Source: Pseudomonadota bacterium
GTDB taxonomy: Bacteria > Pseudomonadota > Gammaproteobacteria > Burkholderiales > Gallionellaceae
Assembly (NCBI GenBank): GCA_021821945.1
Contig: JAJZTF010000003.1
Span: 1 to 64,000, forward strand
Direction: 5' to 3'
DNA length: 64,000 nt
The notes below the pieces were generated by a model. The model did not search any database, was not told where the DNA came from, and saw only the letters and a list, made by a program, of their open reading frames with translations. This document shows, in pieces, positions 45,239 through 53,641 of this stretch. Position 1 is the first letter of the stretch; the number at the start of each line of letters is the position of its first letter. A program made the translations under genes and the position numbers.

Positions 45239-46206
45239 GTCTTCCCCGCATTCCTGTTGAAGGGGAAGGTCAGCAGCGTGACCAGCCACAAAGGATCCGC
45301 CGAGGTGCCGGCAGCGATATGCCGCAATGGCAACCTTTTTCCGCGTCTCAGCCTGTGCAGAACGCTGGTCGCAAGATTGCGCCTCAGCTCCTTCAGCTTC
45401 AGCTTTCTGAGCGTCTCCAGCTGCCTTTCTTCAGGGAACAGGCCTGCGACCTGTCGCCAGTAGCGCATGTTCTGCGCTGTGAGCTGTATCGATCGCTCGT
45501 CACCCCATTCGCCGCCCTGGGAAATGTTCACACCCTTTCCCATGCGCACTTCGACGTGCCGGCAGAATCCGGTCTTGCGCGAGGCCCGCATGGCCTGTAC
45601 CCAGAATACTTCATCCTCGCCGAGCACGAGATTCTCCGGGAAACGGAGATTGCCGAGCGTGTCTTTTCGATAGACGACAGAAGAAGTCTGGACCAGATGC
45701 TTGTCCATCACAGGGAAAATGAAATCGCCCGCGTATTCGTACAATCCGGGTCCTGATTCAACGCATTCATGCTTGTCCGGATCGAAGCCGATCATCGCGA
45801 ACTTGTCCTTTTCCCATTCGGTTCTCTTGTGTCCCGCGAAATAGAAATCGCAGCCTCCCTCGAGCATCCTGACCGCGTTGGCGAGGTGGTCGGGTGTCCA
45901 TTCGTCGTCGGAATCGAGGAAAGCGACATAGGTTGTGTTTTCAGGGAGGTTGTCGAGGGCGGTGTTTCTCGCATTGGCTGCACCGCCGTTTTTCTGCACG
46001 ATGATGCGGATGAATTCATGGTGATCCGGAAAGTGCCCGGCGATGATGGGGGAGGCGGGCAGCGGGGATGCGTCGTCCACGATCAGCACCATGGGCCTCT
46101 CCACGCCACGCTGTTCGAGGATGGAGCTGACCGCGCGCACCAGAGGCCCGGCCGATATCTGGTAGTAGGGGATGACCACGCAGATTTTCCGGCCGGCAGG
46201 ATTCAT
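45235..46206 (-). CDS. Glycosyltransferase family 2
   Basis: A 323-residue GT-A enzyme. CVVIPYYQISAGPLVRAVSSIL, LIVDDASPLPAS, NGGAANARNTALDNL and VAFLDSDDEWTPDHL (DxD) are the GT2 motifs in order. The start MNPAGRKICV follows the upstream stop directly; the longer frame is read from the neighbouring gene. It is one of three or more transferases building the glycan. Confidence 0.9.
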   Translation of the reverse strand: MNPAGRKICVVIPYYQISAGPLVRAVSSILEQRGVERPMVLIVDDASPLPASPIIAGHFPDHHEFIRIIVQKNGGAANARNTALDNLPENTTYVAFLDSDDEWTPDHLANAVRMLEGGCDFYFAGHKRTEWEKDKFAMIGFDPDKHECVESGPGLYEYAGDFIFPVMDKHLVQTSSVVYRKDTLGNLRFPENLVLGEDEVFWVQAMRASRKTGFCRHVEVRMGKGVNISQGGEWGDERSIQLTAQNMRYWRQVAGLFPEERQLETLRKLKLKELRRNLATSVLHRLRRGKRLPLRHIAAGTSADPLWLVTLLTFPFNRNAGKT

Positions 46207-46207
46207 G

Positions 46208-47137
46208 TCACCAGTTCGGCTTCCAGCCGGCAATCGCGGCTGCGATGTAGAGTATGTATCTGGGCTGCCGGGGATCGGTGAGCCAGGCCTTGCCGAACGA
46301 GGCGAGGGCGGGCCTGAGGTTGCCAACCTTGAGATGGTTGAAGCCGTATTCCGCGTGATAGATCGCAAGCTGCGAGAGGAACTGCCGGCGCGGGATGCAG
46401 CGCCCGTTCTGGTTGCAGAGCCCCCATTTCTTTCTCGTGTTGATCAGCAGCACGGTGCGGTAATCGATGTCCCTGACGATGCGGTTTCCCTGTAGCGGGT
46501 GCTGGCGGTAGAGGGTGTAGGGGCGGTTCAGCTTGACCATGGGGTAATGCCTCGACATCCTGATCCAGAGTTCCCAGTCCTCGCTGTAGGGCAGCGCCTC
46601 GTCGAACATTCCGCATTTGTCGAACACCTCCTTCCTGAACATCGCCGAGCTCGTGAGCATCCAGCAGTCGAGCAGGAACTGGTGGTATATCCAGCCGGTG
46701 AATTCAGGGTCGGTGTCGTCGGTTACGGATGCGCGGTCATAGCTTTCGGGCGCGGGGAAGTTCCCGTCCTTGTCCCTGTACCATCGGATGAAGGTGCTGA
46801 ACACCGCGCCCGCCTCGGGATGCCTTTCGAATTCCTCGATCTGCCTCGAAAGCTTTTCAGGAAACCAGTAGTCGTCGTGGTCCATCAGGCAGATGAATTC
46901 GCCCTTCGCCTCGCGTATGCCGCGGTTGCGCGCCGCGCAGACCCTCGCGTTCTGCTGCGTGATGAGGCGCACGGGCTCGCCGTAGCCCTTCACGATCTCC
47001 TGCGTCCTGTCGGTGGAGCCGTCGTCCACCACGATGAGCTCGATGTCCCTGAAAGTCTGGTTCAGGATGCTGTCTATGGTTTCTGCGATGTAGGCCTCGC
47101 AGTTGTACGAGGGGATGATGACGGTGACTTTGGGCAT
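46208..47137 (-). CDS. Glycosyltransferase family 2
   Basis: A 309-residue GT-A enzyme. VTVIIPSYNCEAYIAETIDSIL, ELIVVDDGSTDRTQEIV, QNARVCAARNRGIREAKGEFICLMDHDDYW (DxD) and a late PYSEDWELWIRMSRHYPM (ED motif before the acceptor helix). It is the first gene of the minus-strand run down to 37493. Confidence 0.92.
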   Translation of the reverse strand: MPKVTVIIPSYNCEAYIAETIDSILNQTFRDIELIVVDDGSTDRTQEIVKGYGEPVRLITQQNARVCAARNRGIREAKGEFICLMDHDDYWFPEKLSRQIEEFERHPEAGAVFSTFIRWYRDKDGNFPAPESYDRASVTDDTDPEFTGWIYHQFLLDCWMLTSSAMFRKEVFDKCGMFDEALPYSEDWELWIRMSRHYPMVKLNRPYTLYRQHPLQGNRIVRDIDYRTVLLINTRKKWGLCNQNGRCIPRRQFLSQLAIYHAEYGFNHLKVGNLRPALASFGKAWLTDPRQPRYILYIAAAIAGWKPNW

Positions 47138-47185
47138 GCGCGTGTTATCGTTTTAATATTGGCGTCGTGGGTATCCTGTGTTTCC

Positions 47186-47581
47186 TCAGCGCATCGCCAT
47201 CCGTGCCGCTTCAGCCAGGAAGCCCGAGCGTGTTTCTCCGTGGGAACGGGCATACTCGTCGATTTTTGCCAGTAATAGGCGCGGCAATGTGATGTTGAGT
47301 TTTTCAGCCGGACCAAAGTAACGCTCGACGGGTACTTCAACTACTGCCCAGATCCAGCCTGCGAAATCGGGATTGCTCTGGTGCTCTGCCAGAGTCTTTG
47401 CAACCGGCACATCGCCTCCGTCCTCGATCACGGTTTCGCACCACAGATCGATTGCCTCGCGGGCGTTATCCACGGCTTTGTCCAGAGTCTCGCCAGCCGA
47501 AAAGCAGCCTGGCAGATCCGGCACAACCACTCCGAATGCGGTGGTTTCGGTACCAGGCTCAATCGCAACGATAAATTTCAT
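47186..47581 (-). CDS. hicB: HicB-type antitoxin with RHH domain
   Basis: A 131-residue protein. KFIVAIEPGTETTAFGVVVPDLPGCFSAGETLDKAVDNAREAI is the RNase-H-like HicB fold; the C-terminus ITLPRLLLAKIDEYARSHGETRSGFLAEAA is a ribbon-helix-helix DNA-binding domain. AAGGAGG six bases before ATG fixes the start. It follows hicA in the same operon. It looks intact. Confidence 0.93.
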   Translation of the reverse strand: MKFIVAIEPGTETTAFGVVVPDLPGCFSAGETLDKAVDNAREAIDLWCETVIEDGGDVPVAKTLAEHQSNPDFAGWIWAVVEVPVERYFGPAEKLNITLPRLLLAKIDEYARSHGETRSGFLAEAARMAMR

Positions 47582-47593
47582 GATCAACCTCCT

Positions 47594-47776
47594 TCATTTC
47601 AATCCGGCCTGTTTCAGCAGTTAGTGCGCCAATCCAATGCCCAGATCCTGTTTGGGGTGCGGCACACTGATGTGTCCAGGTTTGGCGGGGTGGGTAAAAA
47701 CGTGATGACTGCCCTTGACGCCACGCAATATCCAGCCATCCGTTTCCAGCTGTTTGACGATTTGCCGACTGTTCAT
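47594..47776 (-). pseudogene. hicA: HicA-type toxin truncated by a nonsense codon
   Basis: From ATG (47776) the frame reads MNSRQIVKQLETDGWILRGV, KGSHHVFTHPAKPGH and ISVPHPKQDLGIGLAH, then TAA at 47623-47621, then LLKQAGLK and a second stop. HicA proteins normally run through to the LKQAGL end (about 60 residues). The double-stranded-RNA-binding-like fold and the catalytic His (SHHVF) are present, but the last helix is lost. A TTA-to-TAA change explains it. Partial activity cannot be excluded. Confidence 0.82.
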
Positions 47777-47777
47777 G

Positions 47778-47812
47778 GTGGTTATTATAACCACTTGATG
47801 TAAAAAGACAAT
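47778..47812 (-). promoter_or_regulatory. hicAB promoter and operator palindrome
   Basis: TTGTCT, a 16-base spacer and TATAAT (47789-47784). The -10 is inside the perfect palindrome GTGGTTAT-T-ATAACCAC (47778-47794), the probable HicB operator. The expected transcript start is within a base or two of the hicA ATG, and no ribosome binding site is visible, so the hicA message is probably leaderless. Confidence 0.75.
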
Positions 47813-47870
47813 GCATAACCACCCGGGGCTTCTGAAATTTGGTTGAGCGGGCTACATGAAACGGGTTTGG

Positions 47871-48866
47871 TCATACGTTCCGCCCGAACAGCCGCTCGAC
47901 AAAGCGCACGGGCTTGCCGGCGTACTTCGAAAAGGAGCGCTCCACGCGGTGGATGTAGAGCTCGGTAGCGCCCCGCCTCCTGCTTATCGCCTGCAGATGT
48001 TCGACGAGCAGAGGGGAATATCCGGCCTGGATCTCGAGCAGCTGCCGCCAGAGATCCTCCGTTTCCATCCGGGCGTCCTTAGAGGCAGCCCGCAGTCTCG
48101 CTTCAAGCTCATAGGCCAGGCGCTCGGTGGGCGTTGCCGGCTCCTTCCTGTCGTTCCCCCTGTGGTTGCGCAGGTCCTTCGAAAGGAAGCCGTCCAGGCA
48201 TTCCCTGGCGTCGGGGACCGGGACGGGAAAGCGCACGCCGAGCTCGCGCTCCATCTTCAGGAGTTCGCCCGTCGCGTCATCCAGGAAGCTCTCGAACAGC
48301 ACGAAGGTGCGTGGAAAGCCGCGGCTTTCCTTCTCCGCTTCCAGGTAGTGGAGCAGCCAGAGCATGAAGGATTTCTCGCGCGAGAAGCCGTCCCGTTTTT
48401 CGAGCGACCTGTAGACTTCCTCGGGGGAGCGCACCACGAAGACGAAATGCGGCGAGATGCCTTCCTCCCTGAAGATTTCCAGCCACCAGGGAAGCATGCG
48501 GCTGACCCGCGGGTCCTTGAGCGCCCACAGCGGGCTTTTGGAAAAGTCGCGCCTGATGTATTGCTTCATCTTCGCTGCGAAGGGCTGCAGTTCCGGTTTC
48601 CTCCACCAGCCTTGCTCCTTCGGCAGGATGTCGTCCCAGGACGAGCCCAGGGAGAGCAGCGCCGCATCGTTCGCATCCGCGATGTCGCTGTGTTCGAAGT
48701 ATCCTTTCGCGTTGATGTCGCTGTGCCCGGCATAGAGCTTCCTGCCAAGCTGCACGCCCACGCACTGCATCGCGCCTGTCGTGGCCGAGGTGCCGCTCCT
48801 GTGCATGCCGACGATGATGAGCGCCTGCCTGTCAGGCGAGCCGGGGGGACTTGTCGTTTCCATCAA
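47871..48866 (-). CDS. Sulfotransferase family protein
   Basis: A 331-residue protein. LIIVGMHRSGTSATTGAMQCVG is the 5'-phosphosulfate loop of PAPS-dependent sulfotransferases, and FVFVVRSPEEVYRSLEKRDGF the 3'-phosphate site. It would sulfate a sugar of the surface glycan (or, less likely, act as a capsule-linked kinase-like P-loop protein). Either of the two first Met codons may be the start. Confidence 0.83.
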   Translation of the reverse strand: MMETTSPPGSPDRQALIIVGMHRSGTSATTGAMQCVGVQLGRKLYAGHSDINAKGYFEHSDIADANDAALLSLGSSWDDILPKEQGWWRKPELQPFAAKMKQYIRRDFSKSPLWALKDPRVSRMLPWWLEIFREEGISPHFVFVVRSPEEVYRSLEKRDGFSREKSFMLWLLHYLEAEKESRGFPRTFVLFESFLDDATGELLKMERELGVRFPVPVPDARECLDGFLSKDLRNHRGNDRKEPATPTERLAYELEARLRAASKDARMETEDLWRQLLEIQAGYSPLLVEHLQAISRRRGATELYIHRVERSFSKYAGKPVRFVERLFGRNV

Positions 48867-48966
48867 GGTTCATAGCCTTGCATTATAAGGTTGTCTGATG
48901 CGGTGCCCTGCGGAATCGGCTTCCGTCGGGCCATCCGTTCCATGTTCAAGCCGCCTGCATCATACT

Positions 48967-49022
48967 ATGTCTGACCGCACAGAACCAACCTTTCCGGGAA
49001 AGAAGCTGTTGGTCGCGATGTG
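48967..49022 (+). pseudogene. Remnant copy of the 5' end of the glycosyltransferase gene at 49759
   Basis: ATGTCTGACCGCA, then GGGAAAGAAGCTGTTGGTCGCGATGTG, matches the first 41 bases of the GT2 gene at 49759-49799 with about three differences, apart from a 16-base insertion. The reading frame is lost soon after. The intact vapBC pair sits between this remnant and the true gene. Confidence 0.75.
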
Positions 49023-49080
49023 TCAGCCCTGCCATGGTAAGATGCGATTGTTTGCATGTACACTAGGACAGGGGGCTATC

Positions 49081-49320
49081 ATGATCGTAACGGTTTCTGA
49101 GGAAGGTCGTTTGGTTATACCGGCCGAGATACGCAGGCTGCTGGGAATTACGCCTGGCACAAGATTGAATGTTCTGCCTGACGCCGGAGGATTCAGGGTG
49201 CTGGTGGAAGATGCGGGAAAGAACAGGAGCGCGGCCGAATGCGTCGGCGTTTCCGGTTATAAGGGGCGCACGATCCCCGTGGATGAGATGGATGCAGCAA
49301 AATTTGCATTCAGGCCATGA
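49081..49320 (+). CDS. vapB: AbrB-family antitoxin
   Basis: A 79-residue protein. MIVTVSEEGRLVIPAEIRRLLGITPGTRLNVL is the AbrB swapped-hairpin domain; the tail VSGYKGRTIPVDEMDAAKFA is the usual toxin-binding segment of antitoxins paired with VapC. AGGGGGC precedes ATG. It overlaps the toxin gene by ATGA. It belongs to a different VapB subfamily from the two others in the window. Confidence 0.9.
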   Translation: MIVTVSEEGRLVIPAEIRRLLGITPGTRLNVLPDAGGFRVLVEDAGKNRSAAECVGVSGYKGRTIPVDEMDAAKFAFRP

Positions 49321-49751
49321 TTGCGCTTGATACCAATGTTCTTGCAAGGCTGGTGACAAATGACGATCCGGTGCAGGCAGGCCAGGCAGTTGCGCTGATT
49401 GATATGGGTACTGCATTGTTTGTACCGCTGACTGTGATGCTGGAACTTGAATGGGTATTGCGCGGCGCGTATGGACTGGACAAGTCCGACATATCTAGAT
49501 CGTTTGAAGCATTGCTGTCAATAAGGAACATCCTCTTTGAAAGACAGCCGGATATTCACCTGGCGCTTCAATATTATCAGCTTGGTTTTGATTTCGCCGA
49601 TGCGTTGCATCATACGGGAACGGTCGGCTGCAAATCGCTGGCGACATTTGACCAGAAGTTTGAAAAGCGAGCGGCCAAGGCAAAGTTGAAGCCGCAAGCA
49701 GTTTCGCCAGCGTCGTTGATCCGGCCAGACTCTGATGCCAATTCTCGCTGA
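49317..49751 (+). CDS. vapC: VapC-type PIN-domain ribonuclease toxin
   Basis: A 144-residue PIN protein: MIALDTNVLARLVTNDD, VPLTVMLELEWVLRGAYG, FDFADALHHTGTVGCKSLATFDQKF contain the four acidic positions. It is intact and probably active. Only seven bases separate its stop from the GT2 start. The unit is flanked by two copies of the GT2 5' end. Confidence 0.92.
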   Translation: MIALDTNVLARLVTNDDPVQAGQAVALIDMGTALFVPLTVMLELEWVLRGAYGLDKSDISRSFEALLSIRNILFERQPDIHLALQYYQLGFDFADALHHTGTVGCKSLATFDQKFEKRAAKAKLKPQAVSPASLIRPDSDANSR

Positions 49752-49758
49752 TTCAGCC

Positions 49759-50724
49759 ATGTCTGATCGCAAGGGAAAGAGGCTGTCGGTCGCGATGTGC
49801 ACCTACAACGGCGGGCGCTTCGTCGCGGAGCAGCTGCGCTCGATACTCGAACAGTCGAGGCCGGTGGACGAGATCGTGATCTCCGACGACGGATCCACGG
49901 ATGCCACGCTGGAGGAGGTGCGAAAGACGCTGGCGGCATTTCCCGGACAGGCGCCCGAGCTCAGGATACTCGGGGGCGAGAGGCTGGGCATCGTGCGCAA
50001 CTTCGCGCGCGCGGCAGGTGAGTGCACGGGCGACATCATATTCCTCTGCGACCAGGACGACGTGTGGCTGCCCTCCAAGGTGGGGGAGATGGCAGCCGTC
50101 TTCGAACGCGATCCGGATGCGCTGCTGGCATGGAGCGACGCGCATCTCGTGGACGGACAGCTGCGCGATCTGGGCAGGTCGCAGTTCCAGATGGTGAGGA
50201 TGACCGATGATCTGCGCAGGTCGCTGGAGGGGCCTTCAGGGTTCGAGGCGCTCTTGCGCCGCAACGTGGTGACGGGTGCGACGGTCGCCTTCAGGCGCGA
50301 ACTGCTCGGCATCGCGCTGCCCTTCGCGGATTGCTGGCTGCACGACGAATGGCTCGCGATCCTGGCGGCCTCCAAGGGCGGGCTGAGGCTGGTCGAAAAG
50401 CCTCTGGTTCTCTACCGCCAGCACGGCTCCAACCAGTGCGGCATGAGGCCCGAGCCGTTCTCCGCACAGCTCGCCCAGGCGTCATCCAGGGCGCCTGAGC
50501 ATTCCGGCGCCAGGCGCATACGCCAGGTGATGGAGAGGCTGGATGATCCCGGTCAGCGCAGGATGGAACACCTCCAGTCGGCGCTGGCCTTCGAGGAATG
50601 GCGGAGGAAGCTTCCTGCCTCGCGCGTCATTCGCGCAATCTCCATCGGCCTCATGGCTGGGAAATACTGGCGCCATGCGGACGGGGCGAGGTCTGCCGCC
50701 AAGGACATGCTCGCGCGCTACTGA
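49759..50724 (+). CDS. Glycosyltransferase family 2 (rhamnosyltransferase-like)
   Basis: A 321-residue protein. SVAMCTYNGGRFVAEQLRSIL, EIVISDDGSTDATLEEV, NFARAAGECTGDIIFLCDQDDVW (DxD) and WLHDEWLAILAASKG are GT2 motifs of the rhamnosyltransferase-like branch. The start MSDRKGKR is used; its first bases are repeated at 48967. Translation of the upstream vapC ends just before it, so expression may be coupled. Confidence 0.9.
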   Translation: MSDRKGKRLSVAMCTYNGGRFVAEQLRSILEQSRPVDEIVISDDGSTDATLEEVRKTLAAFPGQAPELRILGGERLGIVRNFARAAGECTGDIIFLCDQDDVWLPSKVGEMAAVFERDPDALLAWSDAHLVDGQLRDLGRSQFQMVRMTDDLRRSLEGPSGFEALLRRNVVTGATVAFRRELLGIALPFADCWLHDEWLAILAASKGGLRLVEKPLVLYRQHGSNQCGMRPEPFSAQLAQASSRAPEHSGARRIRQVMERLDDPGQRRMEHLQSALAFEEWRRKLPASRVIRAISIGLMAGKYWRHADGARSAAKDMLARY

Positions 50725-50784
50725 ATGTTGCTTTAGCACTGGTGCGTCCATGCATCAGCGAGAGTGTTTCAGGATCAGCAAGTT

Positions 50785-50938
50785 TCATGCAGCGCGCGAA
50801 CCAATGGTTCGATCTTCGGCCAGGTGGGGTGCGATGCGGATATCGTAGTCGTTTTGCAGGTTGAGCCAGATCTCCGGGGAAATGCCGAAATATTTGCCGA
50901 GGCGCAGGGCGGTATCTGCCGTGATAGCGCGCTTTATG
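50785..50938 (-). pseudogene. higA: HigA-type antitoxin remnant
   Basis: The minus strand reads DIKRAITADTALRLGKYF, GISPEIWLNLQNDYDIRI, then a tail ending GSRAA and stop. This is the C-terminal half of an XRE-type HigA antitoxin; the N-terminal half with most of the HTH, and the higB toxin, are absent. The fragment begins where the O-ligase gene ends, so a deletion or insertion joined them. Confidence 0.78.
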
Positions 50939-52288
50939 TCAATTGGTATGGTGGCGGTGAGACGGCAGGGAGCGGTTTTCTGCCGATATTTTCTCCACGC
51001 CTCCGCGTGAAGACCTGTATTTCCGCTTGCGGTCTTTGGGTTCGGGCGGCGCATCCGGATTTTCCCCGGCCAGAACCTGCTCCAGCCAGCGGCGCGTGAT
51101 GACCACGATCACCATGATGTCGTAGGGAAGGTCGAAGTAGGCGAGGCTCAGGAATGCGCCGCCCACCGCATAACCGATCAGGCTGACCTGGCACATGCCG
51201 GCGAGCATCGCGGCCCATTCCGTCTCGCCCCTGGCGTGCTTCCTGATCCAGTTCGCCGATTTCCAGGTCAGCCCCCATATCGACAGGAAAAGGATGAGCC
51301 CCGGGATGCCGTGCTCGCCGAGCACCGAGAAATAGATGCTGTGCGCGACATGGATGTCCTGCGGATTGGGCGCATAGGCCGCGAACGTGGGCGGGTTGTA
51401 TATCTCGAAGCCGCCCCCGGAAACGTTGTTGGTGGCGATGTGCCAGTTCATCATCCAGGCATTGATGCGCCCCTGCGCCGAGGCGTCCTGCTGGTAGTTG
51501 TCTATCGTGTCCATGCGCTTGTGCCACGAGTCCGGCATGAAGGCCAGCAGCAGCGCGCCGCCGATGACGATGAAGGCGCCGAACATCAGCTTCTGCTTCC
51601 CGCGCACCCAGAGCAGCAGGATCATCGCGCCAAGCGCGAGGAACGCGCCCCTGGACTGGCTGCCGAGCGATGCAGCCGCGGTCAGCGCCATCGAGGCGAG
51701 CCACAGATTTCTCTGCCAGATCTTCTTCGCCTGGTCGCGCAGGAAATACATCAGCGGGATCACCATGATCAGCGCGAGCGCGATCTCGTTGTTGCCGCCG
51801 ATAAAGCTGCCCTCCGGCCCCCAGACCCGGTATGCCCCGCCGGTCGCAAGCGTGAAGTAGCCTCCCTTCACGCCGAAGAAGCCCAGCGAGAACACCAGCA
51901 CCCAGACGAACTGCATGATGTGCTTTTTGCTGTGCAGCAGGAAGAGCGTGACGAACACCATCAGGTCTATCTTCAGCACCTTGATCAGCATGTCCGTGCT
52001 TTCTTCGGGATAGAACGAGAAGGGCCAGGTGATGCAGATCCAGAGAACGAAGAGCAGCAGCGCGGTCGAGGGAGGGGAGAGGAAGAAGCTTTTCCTGTCC
52101 TTCGTCAGGAAGAGGCCGATCAGCGTGGCTCCCCCCGTGACCGCGGCGAAGGGCAGCGGCCTGCCCCAGGTGTAGAGCTGCGGATTCATGATGCTGATCC
52201 ATGTCCACATCAGCGCGCCTACATAGGGGTGGGAAAGCGCCCATGCAGAGCCGAACAGGACGATCAGTATCAGCGTTCCCTGGCGCAT
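50939..52288 (-). CDS. Exosortase A-associated O-glycosylation ligase (TIGR03097 type)
   Basis: A 449-residue membrane protein with about twelve helices. The N-terminus (SHPYVGALMWTWISIMNPQLYTWG), the FEIYNPPTFAAYAP, HVAHSIYFSVLGEHGIPGLILFL and SQSRGAFLALGAMILL blocks are the marks I know for the PEP_O_lig_1 family. It is thought to transfer glycans to exported PEP-CTERM proteins. The end (RSSRGGVEKISAENRS and on) looks like read-through into a higA remnant, so the natural C-terminus may have been replaced. Confidence 0.9.
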   Translation of the reverse strand: MRQGTLILIVLFGSAWALSHPYVGALMWTWISIMNPQLYTWGRPLPFAAVTGGATLIGLFLTKDRKSFFLSPPSTALLLFVLWICITWPFSFYPEESTDMLIKVLKIDLMVFVTLFLLHSKKHIMQFVWVLVFSLGFFGVKGGYFTLATGGAYRVWGPEGSFIGGNNEIALALIMVIPLMYFLRDQAKKIWQRNLWLASMALTAAASLGSQSRGAFLALGAMILLLWVRGKQKLMFGAFIVIGGALLLAFMPDSWHKRMDTIDNYQQDASAQGRINAWMMNWHIATNNVSGGGFEIYNPPTFAAYAPNPQDIHVAHSIYFSVLGEHGIPGLILFLSIWGLTWKSANWIRKHARGETEWAAMLAGMCQVSLIGYAVGGAFLSLAYFDLPYDIMVIVVITRRWLEQVLAGENPDAPPEPKDRKRKYRSSRGGVEKISAENRSLPSHRHHTN

Positions 52289-52291
52289 CGC

Positions 52292-53641
52292 CTATCTCCC
52301 GATCCTGCTTACCACATAGCGGAACTTGCCGGACGCCTCCTTAGGCACCTCCGCCATGCGCTCCAGCTTCACGGTGACCCCCTGGCCCAGCCGCTTCTTC
52401 ATGCCGGATTCTATCGCAGCGCAGGATGCTTCGTCGAAGGTGGGATCCGTCGCCATCTGGATGCGGACGAGGTCCGGGCTCTCCTGTATGATCCTGAACT
52501 GCTTCATGCCGGGCAGGTCGCGAAGTATGTAGATCAATGCCAGGCCGTGCATCACCGTGCCGTCCTGGGCCACGACGAAATCGGTGGTGCGTCCCTGTAT
52601 CTCCTTCAGCAGCGGCAGGCCTCGCCCGCAGGGGCAGGGCTTCCCGTCTATAGCCCCCACGTCGCCCGTGCGGTATCTGATGAATGGAAAATCCCGGGTG
52701 GCGAGATGCGTGACCACGATTTCACCGGACTCGCCCGCGGGCAGCGGGTTGCCGTTTTCATCGACTATCTCGACGATGATGTCCTCGGCGGTGATGTGCA
52801 TGCCGCCTTCGGGGCACTGGTGCGCGATGAAACCCGCATCGCGCCCCCCGTAGCCGTTAGCGACGGGACAGCCGAAGACGGTTTCTATGGTTTTCCGCTG
52901 GTGGTCGTAGAGCGCTTCGGAAGTGACGAACGCGACCCTGATTCCCAGGTCGTCCATCCTGGTTCTTCTCGAACCTGCATGTCCGGCGATGTGGGCCAGG
53001 GCCGAAGGGTAGCCGAAGAGCATCCTGGGGCGTACCCTGCGTATCTCGGCGATGAAGGAATCCAGCCTTTCCTCGGACATCTCGAAGGCGGGGAGCAGCC
53101 TGGTTCTCAGCAGCCTGTCGCGCATGGCCTTGATCCTGTCCTGCTTGCCGAGCTCGATGGGGGAGCCCCACACCACGATCTCGGGGTCGCCGATGTCGAC
53201 GTTCCACCAGCGGGTGGCGCGCCATTTGGCGGCGACGTCGTGGCTCACGCGCTCCTTTCCGATGAAGAAGATGAGAGGCTCGCCGCTGGAGCCCCCGGTG
53301 TTGAATCTCGCAAGATCCTTTGCGTCGTCCGCCTTGAGCGCTCCGGTGTGCGCGCGTATCTCGGCCTTGGTGAGCAGCGGCAGGCGTTCCAGGTCCGAGA
53401 GGCTGGAGAGCCTTTCGGGATCGAACCCGGTTTTCCTGAAGAGCTCGCGGTAATAGGGGACGTGATCCCCCGCATCCTTCAGAAGATCCGCGAGCCTCGC
53501 AAGCTGCAATTCCCTGATGCGGCCCGCATCCCACCACTGCGATTCCTCCATCCTCCCCAGGACTTCGACGGTGCTGTGGTGCTTCAGCCTCTCGTGCAGG
53601 GGGAAGATCAGTCTCGAGGTGATCGCGGTGTATAGGCTCAT
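52292..53641 (-). CDS. PaaK/CapK-like AMP-ligase family protein
   Basis: A 449-residue protein of the phenylacetate-CoA ligase fold. RFNTGGSSGEPLIFF is the ATP phosphate loop, VANGYGGRDAGFIAHQCPEGGMHI the core motif, and YRTGDVGAIDGKPCPCGRGLPLL the hinge with a Cys pair. Members sit in many capsule and exopolysaccharide loci; the substrate is unknown, perhaps a carboxyl group on an acyl or sugar. It overlaps the upstream gene (ATGA). Confidence 0.87.
   Translation of the reverse strand: MSLYTAITSRLIFPLHERLKHHSTVEVLGRMEESQWWDAGRIRELQLARLADLLKDAGDHVPYYRELFRKTGFDPERLSSLSDLERLPLLTKAEIRAHTGALKADDAKDLARFNTGGSSGEPLIFFIGKERVSHDVAAKWRATRWWNVDIGDPEIVVWGSPIELGKQDRIKAMRDRLLRTRLLPAFEMSEERLDSFIAEIRRVRPRMLFGYPSALAHIAGHAGSRRTRMDDLGIRVAFVTSEALYDHQRKTIETVFGCPVANGYGGRDAGFIAHQCPEGGMHITAEDIIVEIVDENGNPLPAGESGEIVVTHLATRDFPFIRYRTGDVGAIDGKPCPCGRGLPLLKEIQGRTTDFVVAQDGTVMHGLALIYILRDLPGMKQFRIIQESPDLVRIQMATDPTFDEASCAAIESGMKKRLGQGVTVKLERMAEVPKEASGKFRYVVSRIGR

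Noticed and set aside
51236-53635. A 799-codon open frame opposite the O-ligase and PaaK-like genes
   Set aside because: It spans two certain genes on the other strand and shows shadow composition (His, Arg, Gln, Glu) without domains.
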